Notes: generated by a model from the sequence alone, not told the origin. A stretch of DNA of 64,000 nucleotides from Bacteroidia bacterium (GCA_030426665.1 JAUHYD010000007.1:62001-126000); one strand, 5' to 3'. Shown: positions 17,292-26,728, counted from the stretch's first letter. Numbers and translations are program-made.

Positions 17292-17928
17292 AGTAATAAT
17301 TGCCGACGATCATCCCGTTTTCAGAACAGGCATACGCGAGGTAGTAAGCAATATTGCCGGTGTAGAACTATGCGGCGAAGCCGGTGACGGATTAGAAGCA
17401 TACCAACTCATACTTAGTACACTGCCGGACATAGCGGTGCTGGATTTAGACATGCCCAAGCTTACCGGAATTGACGTTTGCGAAAAGGTACTTAACGAAA
17501 AACACAATACCCGATTTATCATTCTGACCATGCATAAAGACCGGCACTTCTTTGACGATGCAATGCATAAAGGAGCAATGGGGTATCTGCTCAAAGATAG
17601 CGCGGTAGATGAATTGGTGTCATGCATAAAAGAGGTGGGAAGCGGTAAGAAATATGTTAGCCCTACAATAGAAAACTACCTTACTGAATATACTGCTAGC
17701 GAACACTTCCCCGAAAGTGTAAAAGCCCTATACAATACACTAACCCCAACAGAGAAAATTATCGTAAAATTAGTGTCGCAAAGCATCACAACTCAGGAAA
17801 TTGCTGACAACCTGTTTGTAAGCAAAAACACTATTGAAAATCACCGGGCAAACATTGCCAGAAAGCTTAAAATAGAGGGCAAAAACTCCTTGCTTAAGTT
17901 TGCTTTACTGTACAAAAAGCTACTTTAA
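17281..17928 (+). CDS. NarL/LuxR-family response regulator
   Basis: A 215-residue transcription factor paired with the kinase it overlaps by 11 nt. The receiver domain carries the acidic pair in IIADDHP, phospho-acceptor Asp55 in VLDLDMP, and the switch lysine in GYLLKDSA. The C-terminal LuxR-type helix-turn-helix spans about residues 149-210 (LTPTEKIIVKLVS, then TTQEIADNLFVSKNTIENHR). A perfect 18-bp palindrome lies 31 nt after the stop codon, ahead of the T9SS cargo gene at 18051. NarL-type dimers bind such symmetric sites, so that gene is a candidate target. That link is inference. Confidence 0.93.
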   Translation: MLYKVIIADDHPVFRTGIREVVSNIAGVELCGEAGDGLEAYQLILSTLPDIAVLDLDMPKLTGIDVCEKVLNEKHNTRFIILTMHKDRHFFDDAMHKGAMGYLLKDSAVDELVSCIKEVGSGKKYVSPTIENYLTEYTASEHFPESVKALYNTLTPTEKIIVKLVSQSITTQEIADNLFVSKNTIENHRANIARKLKIEGKNSLLKFALLYKKLL

Positions 17929-17959
17929 ACTACATCACACAAAGCGTTTCGAAAACAAT

Positions 17960-17977
17960 ATAGTGGTTAACCACTAT
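17960..17977. promoter_or_regulatory. Perfect 18-bp palindrome, candidate operator
   Basis: ATAGTGGTTAACCACTAT is its own reverse complement. It lies between the NarL-type regulator gene and the secreted-protein gene at 18051. No T-run follows it, so it is not terminator-like. The size and symmetry fit a dimeric helix-turn-helix binding site. Confidence 0.5.
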
Positions 17978-18050
17978 TGTCCTGCCATATAATAGAATAG
18001 ATATTTGTGTTTAAGTAAAAAACAATTCATTAATCAAAACATCTTATATC

Positions 18051-19232
18051 ATGAAAAGACTAATTACACTACTTGCTTTGCTTCCTGCAGCATCACTGAC
18101 GTTCGGGCAGGCTATTACTATAACCGCTGCAGATGCGCCTGTTCCCACCGGCCCTTACGCCCTCTACCGCTATGATACCGGCCCTATTTCCAACCCGGCT
18201 GTCAGCACATCTGCATCATGGGATTTCTCCACAGTAACCGGAATTGAAACTGCCGCAGACTATTACCCTGAAACCGACGCTTTCTTTACCAGTGCAGGTA
18301 CAGATGTGCATACAGACGGCGTAGAGAAGTATTTGAACAGCTCAATGGTCTATTACTTCAATTCAAAAATTGACTTCAACTCATCCGGCGTTTTTGAAAA
18401 TGGAATAGAAATTCCGGAGCAGCTCTATGATATATCTGCAATTACAGGCATGGCCGGCGATAGCTTGAACATCCCAGCACAGGAGTACATCGTGACTACA
18501 CCGAAACAAATATTAGCATACCCATTAACCGCTAACACATCGTGGTTTACAAATGGCCGACACGTAACCAACTTCAAGCTGACTGTCGGTGCGGCCGGGT
18601 TAACAAATGCACCATCTGAGCACGTATACTATACTTATAGAAAGGATTCTATTGCAGGATGGGGTAAAATGAAAATATACACGCCGTCAGGTCCCAGCCC
18701 GGAGGTTGACGTTCTAATGAACAAATCCATTGAATACAATGTGGATAGCTTCTATATTGGTGGTTCGCCAGCTCCTGCAAGTATTCTTGCCGGGTTTGGA
18801 ATAACACAAGGACAAATAACAGACGCCAGTCACCGTTATATGTTCCTGAGAAAAGGATCGTTTATGTACCTGGCTGCTTTTCTTTACGAAGGCGACAATA
18901 CCTTTACGACTGCCAGTACCTATTTCTATAGTAAAGATATTAACCCAACGGGCACTAAACTTATAGATAACAACACCTATTCGACGGTATTGTTCCCAAA
19001 CCCTGCAACGGGCAATGAAATAAACATGATGATTTCCGGACACGCTGTAACTGTGGACGAATACACAATTACCGACATGCTGGGAAGAGTAGTAAAATCA
19101 GGAAAAGCAAACCTGAAGCAGAACATGATAAATATACCTCTTGATAATAACCTGCCCGGCGGAGCATATATCCTCTCGGTATCAGACAAAGATAAAATTG
19201 TAGCAACACAACAGTTTAGCATAAAAAGATAA
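18051..19232 (+). CDS. Secreted protein with T9SS type A C-terminal sorting domain
   Basis: A 393-residue protein with a Sec signal peptide (MKRLITLLALLPAASLTFGQ) and a C-terminal T9SS sorting domain of about 80 residues. This begins at VLFPNPATGNEINMM, continues through TITDMLGRVVKSGKA and PGGAYILSVSD, and ends in QQFSIKR. The FPNP start, the internal GR(V)V and the basic end are the usual type A features. Such proteins cross the outer membrane through the type IX system and are attached to the cell surface or released. The central 300 residues are beta-rich and Ser/Thr/Tyr-rich with no recognisable catalytic motif. It follows a two-component system and a palindromic candidate operator, and ends at a strong terminator. 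Confidence 0.88.
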   Translation: MKRLITLLALLPAASLTFGQAITITAADAPVPTGPYALYRYDTGPISNPAVSTSASWDFSTVTGIETAADYYPETDAFFTSAGTDVHTDGVEKYLNSSMVYYFNSKIDFNSSGVFENGIEIPEQLYDISAITGMAGDSLNIPAQEYIVTTPKQILAYPLTANTSWFTNGRHVTNFKLTVGAAGLTNAPSEHVYYTYRKDSIAGWGKMKIYTPSGPSPEVDVLMNKSIEYNVDSFYIGGSPAPASILAGFGITQGQITDASHRYMFLRKGSFMYLAAFLYEGDNTFTTASTYFYSKDINPTGTKLIDNNTYSTVLFPNPATGNEINMMISGHAVTVDEYTITDMLGRVVKSGKANLKQNMINIPLDNNLPGGAYILSVSDKDKIVATQQFSIKR

Positions 19233-19280
19233 GCGACAACTACTACAGATCCTTGTCCGCCTCATAGGGTAAGGTCAATT

Positions 19281-19322
19281 AAACGAAAGGGTTTCAAGCC
19301 TCGGCTTGAAACCCTTTCGTTT
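19281..19322. terminator. Strong bidirectional terminator hairpin
   Basis: A perfect 19-bp inverted repeat (AAACGAAAGGGTTTCAAGC and its complement) with a 4-nt loop lies about 50 nt after the T9SS cargo gene. It is A/T-rich at both ends, so it could act in either direction, but it is placed to end the gene on the plus strand. Confidence 0.8.
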
Positions 19323-19414
19323 ATGCTAATGCTGAGAAAAGAAAATACGAGAGATGTAAGACAAACACACTCCGAATAACAAAAATCATGCAAAAGTGCC
19401 TGACTAAAAAACAA

Positions 19415-19444
19415 AAAAGATGAACCTGAAAAGATTCATCTTTT
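19415..19444 (-). terminator. Rho-independent terminator of tRNA-Leu
   Basis: AAAAGATGAA and TTCATCTTTT form a 10-bp stem around a 10-nt loop. On the minus strand it is followed by TTGTTTTTT. It lies 8 nt beyond the 3' end of tRNA-Leu. Confidence 0.8.
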
Positions 19445-19451
19445 GTTGTAG

Positions 19452-19539
19452 TGCGGCAGAGGAGATTCGAACTCCCACGCCCGTTGTTATAGGCGCTACC
19501 ACCTCAAGGTAGTGCGTCTACCAGTTTCGCCACCGCCGC
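19452..19539 (-). tRNA. tRNA-Leu, anticodon GAG
   Basis: An 88-nt class II tRNA on the minus strand. The acceptor stem GCGGCGG pairs with CTGCCGC (one G-T pair) and the discriminator is A. The D-arm is GCG...CGC. The anticodon stem CTACC/GGTAG encloses loop TTGAGGT, anticodon GAG (reads CTC/CTT, Leu). A long variable arm, CGCC...GGGCG, precedes the T-arm with loop TTCGAAT. CCA is not encoded. It stands alone with its own terminator and is not in an operon with protein genes. Confidence 0.95.
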
Positions 19540-19738
19540 ATCTGAGGGAGCGCAAAAGTAAGTATAAAATCAACAAAAAACTAATTGTCCAACCTGCTCG
19601 TCTGCAAAAAAACAAAAGTGAGCGGCTCACTAAAAAGGGGGAACAGTTTCGACCCGTTTCGCAATTATCTTTCCACATATTAACATTCCGCCCTCGGCCG
19701 CTTTGTTACCCTCTACCTTTTTGCCTAACTTTAATACT

Positions 19739-20665
19739 ATGAGTAAAACCGCACAAGCTATCATCTATTTGGTATCCGGAATCGCCTTGGGGGCCGTACT
19801 AATCACTGCAATTGCATCAAAAAAAATAGATCCCGGAACCACTTCGGTTGAAATCTCAAAAGAAGGACGACCACACTATAAATGGCACGCACCTCACCTG
19901 CCGGCAAAATTAGACTTTTGCGGAGAGTCAGTTCCTTTAGACGATTGGGATGTGCGGGAAAGGCTCGACCGGGAGCTCACCATTAATGCTTATCTGCATG
20001 GCACACAGTTGCAGGTTTTGAAGCTGAAAGGTCGTTATTTCCCAATGATAGAAAAACGACTTAAGGAAAATGGCGTGCCGGACGACATTAAGTATGTATG
20101 TGTGGCAGAAAGCGCGCTGCGACTCGAAGCATTGTCCCGAGTACGGGCAGCAAGCCTCTGGCAATTTATGAAAAGCACCGCACCGGGGTACGGTCTGGAA
20201 GTTAACAGCGAAGTGGATGAACGTTACAACGTAGAAAAGGCAACCGATGCCGCCTGCCAATACTTCAAAAAGGCCCACGAGCGATTCGGTAGCTGGACCG
20301 CAGCTGCTGCATCATATAACTGTGGCATGAACGGGCTTGCAAGACGTGCAGAACGTCAGGGCGAAAGCAACTACTACAACCTGATGCTACCTGAGGAAAC
20401 CAACAGATATGTATTCCGCATACTTGCGCTCAAATACCTGTTGGAACACCCTGACAAGTTTGGCATGACCATAAGTAACTCAGAGGAATATCGCCCGATA
20501 AAGTACAAGACAATAACTGTTTATAAGTCTATTCCGGACCTCACAGCTTTTGCCAAAGAACATCGCACAACATACCGAAAGCTTATTTTGTACAACCCAT
20601 GGCTGAAATCATACAAACTAACCATCAGCAGGGGAAACAGCTACGAGATACATCTGCCTATGTAA
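19739..20665 (+). CDS. Membrane-anchored lytic transglycosylase (SLT/MltD-like)
   Basis: A 308-residue murein hydrolase that cleaves peptidoglycan glycan strands with formation of 1,6-anhydro-muropeptides. Residues 7-26 form an uncleaved signal anchor. The GH23/SLT domain spans about residues 95-235: catalytic Glu124 in CVAESALR, then ASLWQFMKSTAPGYGL and TAAAASYNCGMNG, the three classical SLT segments. The last 50 residues (from YKTITVYKSI) look like a degenerate LysM-type module, ending in SYEIHLPM. The start at 19739 follows a TAACTTTA box seven bases upstream; an earlier in-frame Met would add a proline-rich stretch and is less likely. The next gene is the acylase at 20730, probably separately promoted. 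Confidence 0.9.
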   Translation: MSKTAQAIIYLVSGIALGAVLITAIASKKIDPGTTSVEISKEGRPHYKWHAPHLPAKLDFCGESVPLDDWDVRERLDRELTINAYLHGTQLQVLKLKGRYFPMIEKRLKENGVPDDIKYVCVAESALRLEALSRVRAASLWQFMKSTAPGYGLEVNSEVDERYNVEKATDAACQYFKKAHERFGSWTAAAASYNCGMNGLARRAERQGESNYYNLMLPEETNRYVFRILALKYLLEHPDKFGMTISNSEEYRPIKYKTITVYKSIPDLTAFAKEHRTTYRKLILYNPWLKSYKLTISRGNSYEIHLPM

Positions 20666-20729
20666 TGTTAGGAGACATTCTGTTTTAAGTGAAGATTAAT
20701 CTATATTTACTGTAGCTAAATCAAGCAAC

Positions 20730-23189
20730 ATGTCAGACCATATGGATAACGGCATACAATCCAATAACAAGAAAGGAATTGTTATGCCGTCCGCTTGGGC
20801 GTTTGTTGTTTCCGGTTTCACATTTGCCTTAATATATGTGCTCAACACATCTTTCGGTAGTTTACCTGCCATCGGCAAGGTAGTTGACCCAACTAACGGA
20901 TGTTGGCAAAATGCAGAAGCTATCAACAAAAAGTTGAATAACAGCTACGTATTTCCGGCCCTGAATAACGAAACAAAAGTATGGTTTGACGAGCGTATGG
21001 TGCCGCATATTCATGCAACAAATGAGCACGATTTGTATTTTATGCAAGGTTATATACATGCGTACTTCCGGCTGTGGCAAATGGATATGCAGACGCGTGC
21101 CGCGGCAGGCAGAGTCAGCGAGGTGGTAGGCGAAACCGCATTAGATTTTGACAGAAAACAACGCAGGAAAGGAATGGGCTTTGCAGCCGAAAACTCGCTT
21201 CGGGCCATGGAAGCGAACGTGACTACCAAGCAGATGCTGGATGCCTACACCGCCGGAGTCAACCAATTCATTGAGGAGCTGCACTACAAAGACTACCCGT
21301 TAGAATATAAACTAATGAGCTTCCGACCGGAGCCATGGACCAACCTGAAAGTTGCACTACTACTGAAGTATATGGCTGATGATCTCACCGGCCAGACAGA
21401 CGACATCGCACACTCCTACCTGAAAGCAATACTCCCAGAAGGCGACTTTGAACTACTTTATCCGGACAAGATAGTGGGTAGTACACCCGTAATACCTCCC
21501 GGCACAAAATTCGACACCCCGTCACTTCCCTACCCTACAGCACCGTCAGATAGTCTTGCATTCCCGGCCTACAAGACCAGCGACTTCGGAATGGAGCGGG
21601 AAAGAGGGAAAGGCAGTAATAACTGGGCACTTAGCGGCAACCGTACCGCAAGTGGTGCCGCAATACTTTGCAATGACCCCCACCTGGCACTCAACTTGCC
21701 TTCGCTTTGGTATGAAGTGCAGTTGCAGGCACCGGGGCTTAATGTGTACGGAGCTTCACTTCCCGGCGCACCGGGTGTAGTAATCGGGTTCAATGACAGC
21801 ATGTCGTGGGGAATCACCAACAACTACCGCGACGTAAAAGACTACTACGAGATAAAGCCCGTTGATGGCAGCGGCAATAAATACTGGCTTTCAGGTAAGC
21901 AGCTTGCTTTCAAAAAGCGGATAGAGCAAATTGGGATAAAAGGACAACACGACTTTACAGATACGGTTCTATATACAATACATGGACCGGTAACCTACGA
22001 CCTTGACTATAATGAGCAAAGAGGTCTGAGGAGAATGCTTGCAGTGTCGTGGACCGGACACAGAGCCAGCAACGAACAATTGGCAATTTATCTTTTGAAT
22101 AAATCCAAAAATTATAACGACTTCACCAATGCGATTCAATACTTTGAATGTCCGGCACAAAACATGATATACGCTGACAGAAAGGGCAACATAGCACTTT
22201 GGGGGCAGGGACAATTCATCAACAAATGGAAAAATCAGGGGCGGTTCGTTATGAACGGAAGCGACAGCGCTACCCTTTGGCAGGAGCTGATTCCAATGTC
22301 GGAAAACCCACATGCGGTAAACCCCGACCAGGGCTATCTTGCCTCTGCGAACCAATGTGTAACGGACAGCACATACCCCTATTGGTACAACGGTGACTAT
22401 ACAGAGTTCAGAGCGTGGCGAATAAACGAAGTGCTTTCTAAAACTAACAATGCTACCATAGCAGATATGTTTGCGCTACAGAATGACAATTTCTCTGTTT
22501 TGGCTCGCAACGTACTACCTATCATGCTTTCCTACTGTACCCAAATTAGTAACCCACGACTAGATACGCTACGAAAATGGGACTACGTCTTAGCGGCCAA
22601 CAGCACCGCAGCAACCATATTTCAGTTGTGGTGGCGCAACCTGTACTCTGACATTTGGAAGGACGAATTCTCGCGGGTACCGGACTACATAATACCAACG
22701 CAGGAGCGGACAATGCAATTGGTAATGACAGATACGGCCCTGAAATACTATGACTACCGCAGGACAAAAAAGAAGGAACACCTCCGCGATATAGTACTAA
22801 TGAGCTACCGGGAAACTATGGACAGTCTGGACGTACAGGAAAAAGGTATTGGCATGCAGTGGTATCATGCAAAAAACACATCAGTTACGCACCTCACTAA
22901 AATACCAGCATTCAGCTTCACGAACCTGAGAACCGGAGGATGGGGCAATACTGTAAACGCAATGAAACCACATCACGGACCTTCATGGCGAATGGTGGTA
23001 CAGATGGGTAAGAAAATTGAGGCATACGGCATATATCCGGGTGGACAATCGGGCAATCCCGGTAGTAAATACTATGATAATCATATAGCACAATGGGAGG
23101 CAGGAAAGTATTATAGCCTGTTGTTTATGCCCAATACCGACAAACAAAATGACAAAATTAAGTTTACATGGAATGCAAGTAAGGAGTAA
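20730..23189 (+). CDS. Penicillin-acylase-family Ntn hydrolase
   Basis: An 819-residue precursor of the N-terminal-nucleophile hydrolase family S45, which hydrolyses amide bonds of acylated substrates such as beta-lactams or acyl-homoserine lactones. The N-terminus holds a membrane helix at about residues 16-37, likely a signal anchor to the periplasm. The autoproteolytic site is Gly295-Ser296 in GKGSNNWALSG; Ser296 becomes the catalytic N-terminus of the beta chain. NDPHLALNLPSLWYEV and GAPGVVIGFNDSMSWGITN downstream are conserved family segments. The C-terminal GGQSGNPGSKYY also matches. The small membrane protein gene begins 38 nt downstream and may be co-transcribed. The natural substrate is unknown. 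Confidence 0.92.
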   Translation: MSDHMDNGIQSNNKKGIVMPSAWAFVVSGFTFALIYVLNTSFGSLPAIGKVVDPTNGCWQNAEAINKKLNNSYVFPALNNETKVWFDERMVPHIHATNEHDLYFMQGYIHAYFRLWQMDMQTRAAAGRVSEVVGETALDFDRKQRRKGMGFAAENSLRAMEANVTTKQMLDAYTAGVNQFIEELHYKDYPLEYKLMSFRPEPWTNLKVALLLKYMADDLTGQTDDIAHSYLKAILPEGDFELLYPDKIVGSTPVIPPGTKFDTPSLPYPTAPSDSLAFPAYKTSDFGMERERGKGSNNWALSGNRTASGAAILCNDPHLALNLPSLWYEVQLQAPGLNVYGASLPGAPGVVIGFNDSMSWGITNNYRDVKDYYEIKPVDGSGNKYWLSGKQLAFKKRIEQIGIKGQHDFTDTVLYTIHGPVTYDLDYNEQRGLRRMLAVSWTGHRASNEQLAIYLLNKSKNYNDFTNAIQYFECPAQNMIYADRKGNIALWGQGQFINKWKNQGRFVMNGSDSATLWQELIPMSENPHAVNPDQGYLASANQCVTDSTYPYWYNGDYTEFRAWRINEVLSKTNNATIADMFALQNDNFSVLARNVLPIMLSYCTQISNPRLDTLRKWDYVLAANSTAATIFQLWWRNLYSDIWKDEFSRVPDYIIPTQERTMQLVMTDTALKYYDYRRTKKKEHLRDIVLMSYRETMDSLDVQEKGIGMQWYHAKNTSVTHLTKIPAFSFTNLRTGGWGNTVNAMKPHHGPSWRMVVQMGKKIEAYGIYPGGQSGNPGSKYYDNHIAQWEAGKYYSLLFMPNTDKQNDKIKFTWNASKE

Positions 23190-23227
23190 TTGACAACTTG
23201 CATAGCAAATACGAAAAACGTAAAAAC

Positions 23228-23584
23228 ATGAAACGCTACCCCACAATACTTGCTATTGTTTCTACTGCAGCCGGTGCCGGCGTGTTGAGCATGTTTCCGC
23301 CCTGGTGGTCGGTAGCTATAGCCGCAGCCGCCACTACATTCCTATTTAGGCTGTCCCCGGGGAGGGCGTTCCTCTCAGGCTTTTGTGGCGTCGGTTTGTT
23401 GTGGTTGGTTATTGCGCTAATAAAAGATATTGGCAACGAGCACATACTTTCTACACATATGGCACAATTGTTCAGCCTTCCGAATTATGCAGCATTTATT
23501 GCCGTAACGGTGCTTATTGGCGGTATAGTAGGTGGTATGTCTGCCTGGTCTGCATCGCTACTTACATCCCGCAACAAACAATAA
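23228..23584 (+). CDS. Small hydrophobic membrane protein
   Basis: A 118-residue protein with four hydrophobic segments, at about residues 5-22, 25-40, 48-65 and 84-108. The last is glycine-rich (AAFIAVTVLIGGIVGGM), giving a compact integral-membrane protein. The ATG at 23228, preceded by AAAAAC, is preferred over a TTG ten codons earlier. It lies 38 nt behind the acylase gene on the same strand, so it may belong to that unit, and it is convergent with surA. I do not recognise a family, and no function can be inferred beyond membrane location. Confidence 0.7.
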   Translation: MKRYPTILAIVSTAAGAGVLSMFPPWWSVAIAAAATTFLFRLSPGRAFLSGFCGVGLLWLVIALIKDIGNEHILSTHMAQLFSLPNYAAFIAVTVLIGGIVGGMSAWSASLLTSRNKQ

Positions 23585-23608
23585 AATCAAGGCACGTAAA
23601 TTTACAAA

Positions 23609-24991
23609 CTAGTCGGCTTCGACGACCCAATCTTTCAAACCGTCGCAGGTTCGATACTCAGGAGCAATCCAAAGATAAAATGTATGAAGGTGCTGCTGCA
23701 TCCATTCTTCAATTCTCATTTGCTTTTTCTGTTGTAGCGCAACAACCTGTATTTTCCCGTAGTCCTCCTGAAGATTAGCTTTGTGAGGCGTAGTTCTTGT
23801 TTTCAGAAATACAATTCGGCACGATTTCTCACGCTGCTCATTCACGAAAACGTGAGGAGCAGAATACCCGCCCGGCTTTAAAGTATCCAGTAACAGCACC
23901 ATCACCGGGTCAAGTTTAGTAATATCTAAATCTGAGTTACCTGTTGAAGGGTCCATTATCATACCGCCGGTACGCTTTGCTGCATCGTCTGTAGAAAACT
24001 TACCTACCGCCTCTGGAAAATCCATCTTTCCTGTTACCAAAAGATTTCTGATACTATCCAGCTTCTCGATTGACTTATTAAAATCACCGCTCGTTACTTT
24101 GGGTTTAATGAGAATATGACGCACATCTGCCTCATCGCCTTTTCTTTTTATCATCTGAATGATATGATATCCGAACTGGGTTTTTACGATGGGCGAGATT
24201 TCCCCATTTTGCAGCTTAAACGTAGCTGCCACAAATGGCTGAACAAATCCTCCGTCACGCGTTACACCATCAATCTTTCCGCCATTATCGCGGCTACCCG
24301 GGTCCTCACTGTATAGCCCTGCAGCCGCCTCAAAGCTGAACCGACCCTCTATTATCTGCTCCCGGAGCTTCTCTATAGTTGAATGTGCGTGATCGTCCAT
24401 TTCCTTGCTGACAGGTGGGTCCACAACAATCTGACCAACCTCAACAGTTGCCGGAAAGAATGGCAAGCTGTCTACCGGTATCTTATTGTAAAACTTCTCT
24501 ACTTCTGCGGGCGTAATCTTTACACTTTCCAATATCTGACTGGTTACGCGTTCACTCAGCATTTCATCCTTAATCACATCGCGGTATTCTTCTTTTAACT
24601 CAAATACTGTCTTGCCTGCCATTTGCTCCAGCTTTTCCTGCGAGCCATACATCTGAATGAAATACCGCAATCTATTTTCAAGCTGCCCTTCCACGTCTTC
24701 TTCTGTTACTGTAATACTATCCCTGTCGGCCTGCTCCATAAAAACCTTCTTAAGTATCATTTCCTTAAGTATCAGGCATTTAACACTATCACTTATATCC
24801 GGGTTTTGCAATCTTGCTTGTGCAAACTGAATTTCGATATCCGACTGAAGAATGATTCTGTTTCGTCCGATTATAGATATAATTTTATCGGCAGTTTGTT
24901 GGGCATACGCCTGCTGATTCGGGGAAGCAATTGCGAACGCAATTAACGCCATCACAATCACATAAAAATTTTTCTTCTTGAAGAAATTCAT
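23609..24991 (-). CDS. surA: SurA-like periplasmic chaperone with two parvulin PPIase domains
   Basis: A 460-residue periplasmic folding factor for outer-membrane proteins. After the signal peptide (MNFFKKKNFYVIVMALIAFA, cleavage near AYAQQ) comes the SurA N-terminal helical domain, then two parvulin-type peptidyl-prolyl isomerase domains. The first is at about 182-285 (FSFEAAAGLYSEDPGSRDNG, FGYHIIQM) and the second starts at ADVRHILIKP, about 288-395, with a degenerate core. The start at the ATG at 24991 is preferred over an upstream TTG. A TATGTTTG box is centred 30 nt upstream. Together with the many outer-membrane and T9SS proteins here, it fits a role in envelope biogenesis. It appears to be a single gene, convergent with 23228. 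Confidence 0.9.
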   Translation of the reverse strand: MNFFKKKNFYVIVMALIAFAIASPNQQAYAQQTADKIISIIGRNRIILQSDIEIQFAQARLQNPDISDSVKCLILKEMILKKVFMEQADRDSITVTEEDVEGQLENRLRYFIQMYGSQEKLEQMAGKTVFELKEEYRDVIKDEMLSERVTSQILESVKITPAEVEKFYNKIPVDSLPFFPATVEVGQIVVDPPVSKEMDDHAHSTIEKLREQIIEGRFSFEAAAGLYSEDPGSRDNGGKIDGVTRDGGFVQPFVAATFKLQNGEISPIVKTQFGYHIIQMIKRKGDEADVRHILIKPKVTSGDFNKSIEKLDSIRNLLVTGKMDFPEAVGKFSTDDAAKRTGGMIMDPSTGNSDLDITKLDPVMVLLLDTLKPGGYSAPHVFVNEQREKSCRIVFLKTRTTPHKANLQEDYGKIQVVALQQKKQMRIEEWMQQHLHTFYLWIAPEYRTCDGLKDWVVEAD

Positions 24992-25018
24992 GAAAAACAG
25001 TATAAATAAGATAGCTTG

Positions 25019-25026
25019 CAAACATA
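25019..25026 (-). promoter_or_regulatory. Bacteroidota -7 box (TATGTTTG) for surA
   Basis: TATGTTTG on the minus strand matches TAnnTTTG and lies 28 bases before the surA start codon. A matching -33 TTG is not evident. Confidence 0.45.
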
Positions 25027-25151
25027 ACTTATTTGTCGCCCATATTCGAATTGATTTTTTATTTTAACTTTTATGTAGACTTTTTTGAAATACCCAAAAA
25101 CAAAAAATTAAAACCGACAGGAGAATAAATATGTCCGTAAACAATAGATAT

Positions 25152-25159
25152 TAAATTTG
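25152..25159 (+). promoter_or_regulatory. Bacteroidota -7 box (TAAATTTG) for the membrane protein gene at 25237
   Basis: TAAATTTG matches TAnnTTTG, 77 bases before the ATG. A TG dinucleotide about 18 bases upstream is the only -33-like element. Confidence 0.4.
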
Positions 25160-25236
25160 CGAAGAGTATCTTCGTCTGACGGTTTCGGCCCGTAAATATT
25201 CCCCAGGAGTAATAAGAATTTCAACAATCAGAATCG

Positions 25237-26703
25237 ATGAACCAATTCAAATCCGGCATATTTATAACAGCTATTCTTACCGGAATTTTATTGTTGACAT
25301 TTGCTGTATATGTTTTCCCGATCCCCGGTACCGACTCCATGGTATTTATGCCAACGGCTGTGCTATATTCAAAGGGACTCGGACTGGCCAACCCACTGTA
25401 CTTTGTGACCAAAATTACCGACCTGACACACACAAACAGGTTTAATTATTATGTGCCCTTCTTTCCTTTCTTCCTGGGTCTGTTAGGGAAAATTAAACCG
25501 GATGTAAGAACACTGTTTACAATATGTGCGTTATTCAGCTGTACAAACCTGCTGCTTTACGCCAATGTAATTTCGTCTCGTTTACCAAAGAACATTAACC
25601 GGTACATGAAGGCATTGGTTCTGTTGTCTATTACGTACATGGCTACTTACCTGCTGCCTACGGTAGGACGACCGGAAAATTTCACCTGTCTGTTTGTATT
25701 TCTTGTTTACATCATTCACTTAAACAGAAAGACGCTTGACAAAAAGGTTCATTTCTTGGCAGCTGCGCTACTTTTTGCATTTATGCTGGCCACACAGATT
25801 ATCTGTTTCTATTTCTGCTTTTTGATTTATGTACTGTATGACATTATAGATAGCAAGAACGTATGGCTGACAATCGGAAAAAACTTTGTCTTGTTTCTGG
25901 TTATTGGAGTAGTCTTCTGTATTGTACTGGCGCTGTCCCCAAACGGGTTAGTTAATACAATTGAGGGTATAGGTCTGCACATTAAATTTGTAATGACACG
26001 CAACGACAACAGCCTTTCATCGCTTATATACTTTTGGATAATGGCACCGCTAAACGTTGGTTTTATTGCGGTGTTCCTACTTGCATCCTATTTCTTTGGT
26101 GGAGAAATGATGGGCAAACTGGCCACTGTAGACAAACAAAAAAAGATATTCTGCACATTAATAATCGCTGCAATTGCGATAGGCTTATTCAAGTTCGTAT
26201 TATATGCATCTCCTACAGTATATAATGCAACAGAGTTCATTCTACCACTAACAGCCTATACCGTCTTAAAAATCGCTTCTATCACCCGGCAGGAGAAGCG
26301 AAGGGTCTTAAATGCTGTGGCACTTACAACCTATTGCATTGGCACGCTGATGCTATGCAGAGTGACACTACTATTTACCGATACTATGATTTCGGGAAAA
26401 GATTATGCATCAGCAAAAAAAGAAGTGCAACAATTTATTCCCAAAAACAAAAAGGTAATCGCTACCAATGGGCTTTGGTCGCTCTTTGACGATGATATTA
26501 ACAACCTTACGTTATTGAACCTGAATTCTTATAAACCCGGAGACACGCTAATTCTTCAGGAGACTTACCTCCCTTTCCCCCTGCCGGTCGATACATTTAC
26601 AGTAGTTCATGACTGGCGAAAAAATGAACCGGTAAACTTCCTTGGTATAACGATAGCCGAACGCCCTTACGGATTTGGATTCATAGTCTGTGCTATAAAG
26701 TGA
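25237..26703 (+). CDS. Polytopic membrane protein, glycosyltransferase-C-like
   Basis: A 488-residue inner-membrane protein with about ten hydrophobic helices in the first 390 residues and a soluble tail of about 100 residues. The N-terminal helix followed by a loop with an acidic residue (VYVFPIPGTDSMVF) and the overall layout resemble GT-C-fold membrane glycosyltransferases that use polyprenyl-phosphate sugars. I cannot confirm a catalytic DD/ED pair, so this is structural resemblance only. The tail (KDYASAKKEVQQFIPKNKKV, then a beta-rich segment) resembles periplasmic domains of such enzymes. It stands alone, with a weak stem-loop terminator at 26729. Confidence 0.6.
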   Translation: MNQFKSGIFITAILTGILLLTFAVYVFPIPGTDSMVFMPTAVLYSKGLGLANPLYFVTKITDLTHTNRFNYYVPFFPFFLGLLGKIKPDVRTLFTICALFSCTNLLLYANVISSRLPKNINRYMKALVLLSITYMATYLLPTVGRPENFTCLFVFLVYIIHLNRKTLDKKVHFLAAALLFAFMLATQIICFYFCFLIYVLYDIIDSKNVWLTIGKNFVLFLVIGVVFCIVLALSPNGLVNTIEGIGLHIKFVMTRNDNSLSSLIYFWIMAPLNVGFIAVFLLASYFFGGEMMGKLATVDKQKKIFCTLIIAAIAIGLFKFVLYASPTVYNATEFILPLTAYTVLKIASITRQEKRRVLNAVALTTYCIGTLMLCRVTLLFTDTMISGKDYASAKKEVQQFIPKNKKVIATNGLWSLFDDDINNLTLLNLNSYKPGDTLILQETYLPFPLPVDTFTVVHDWRKNEPVNFLGITIAERPYGFGFIVCAIK

Positions 26704-26728
26704 TAAGTAACTTACAAAGACACAATCG

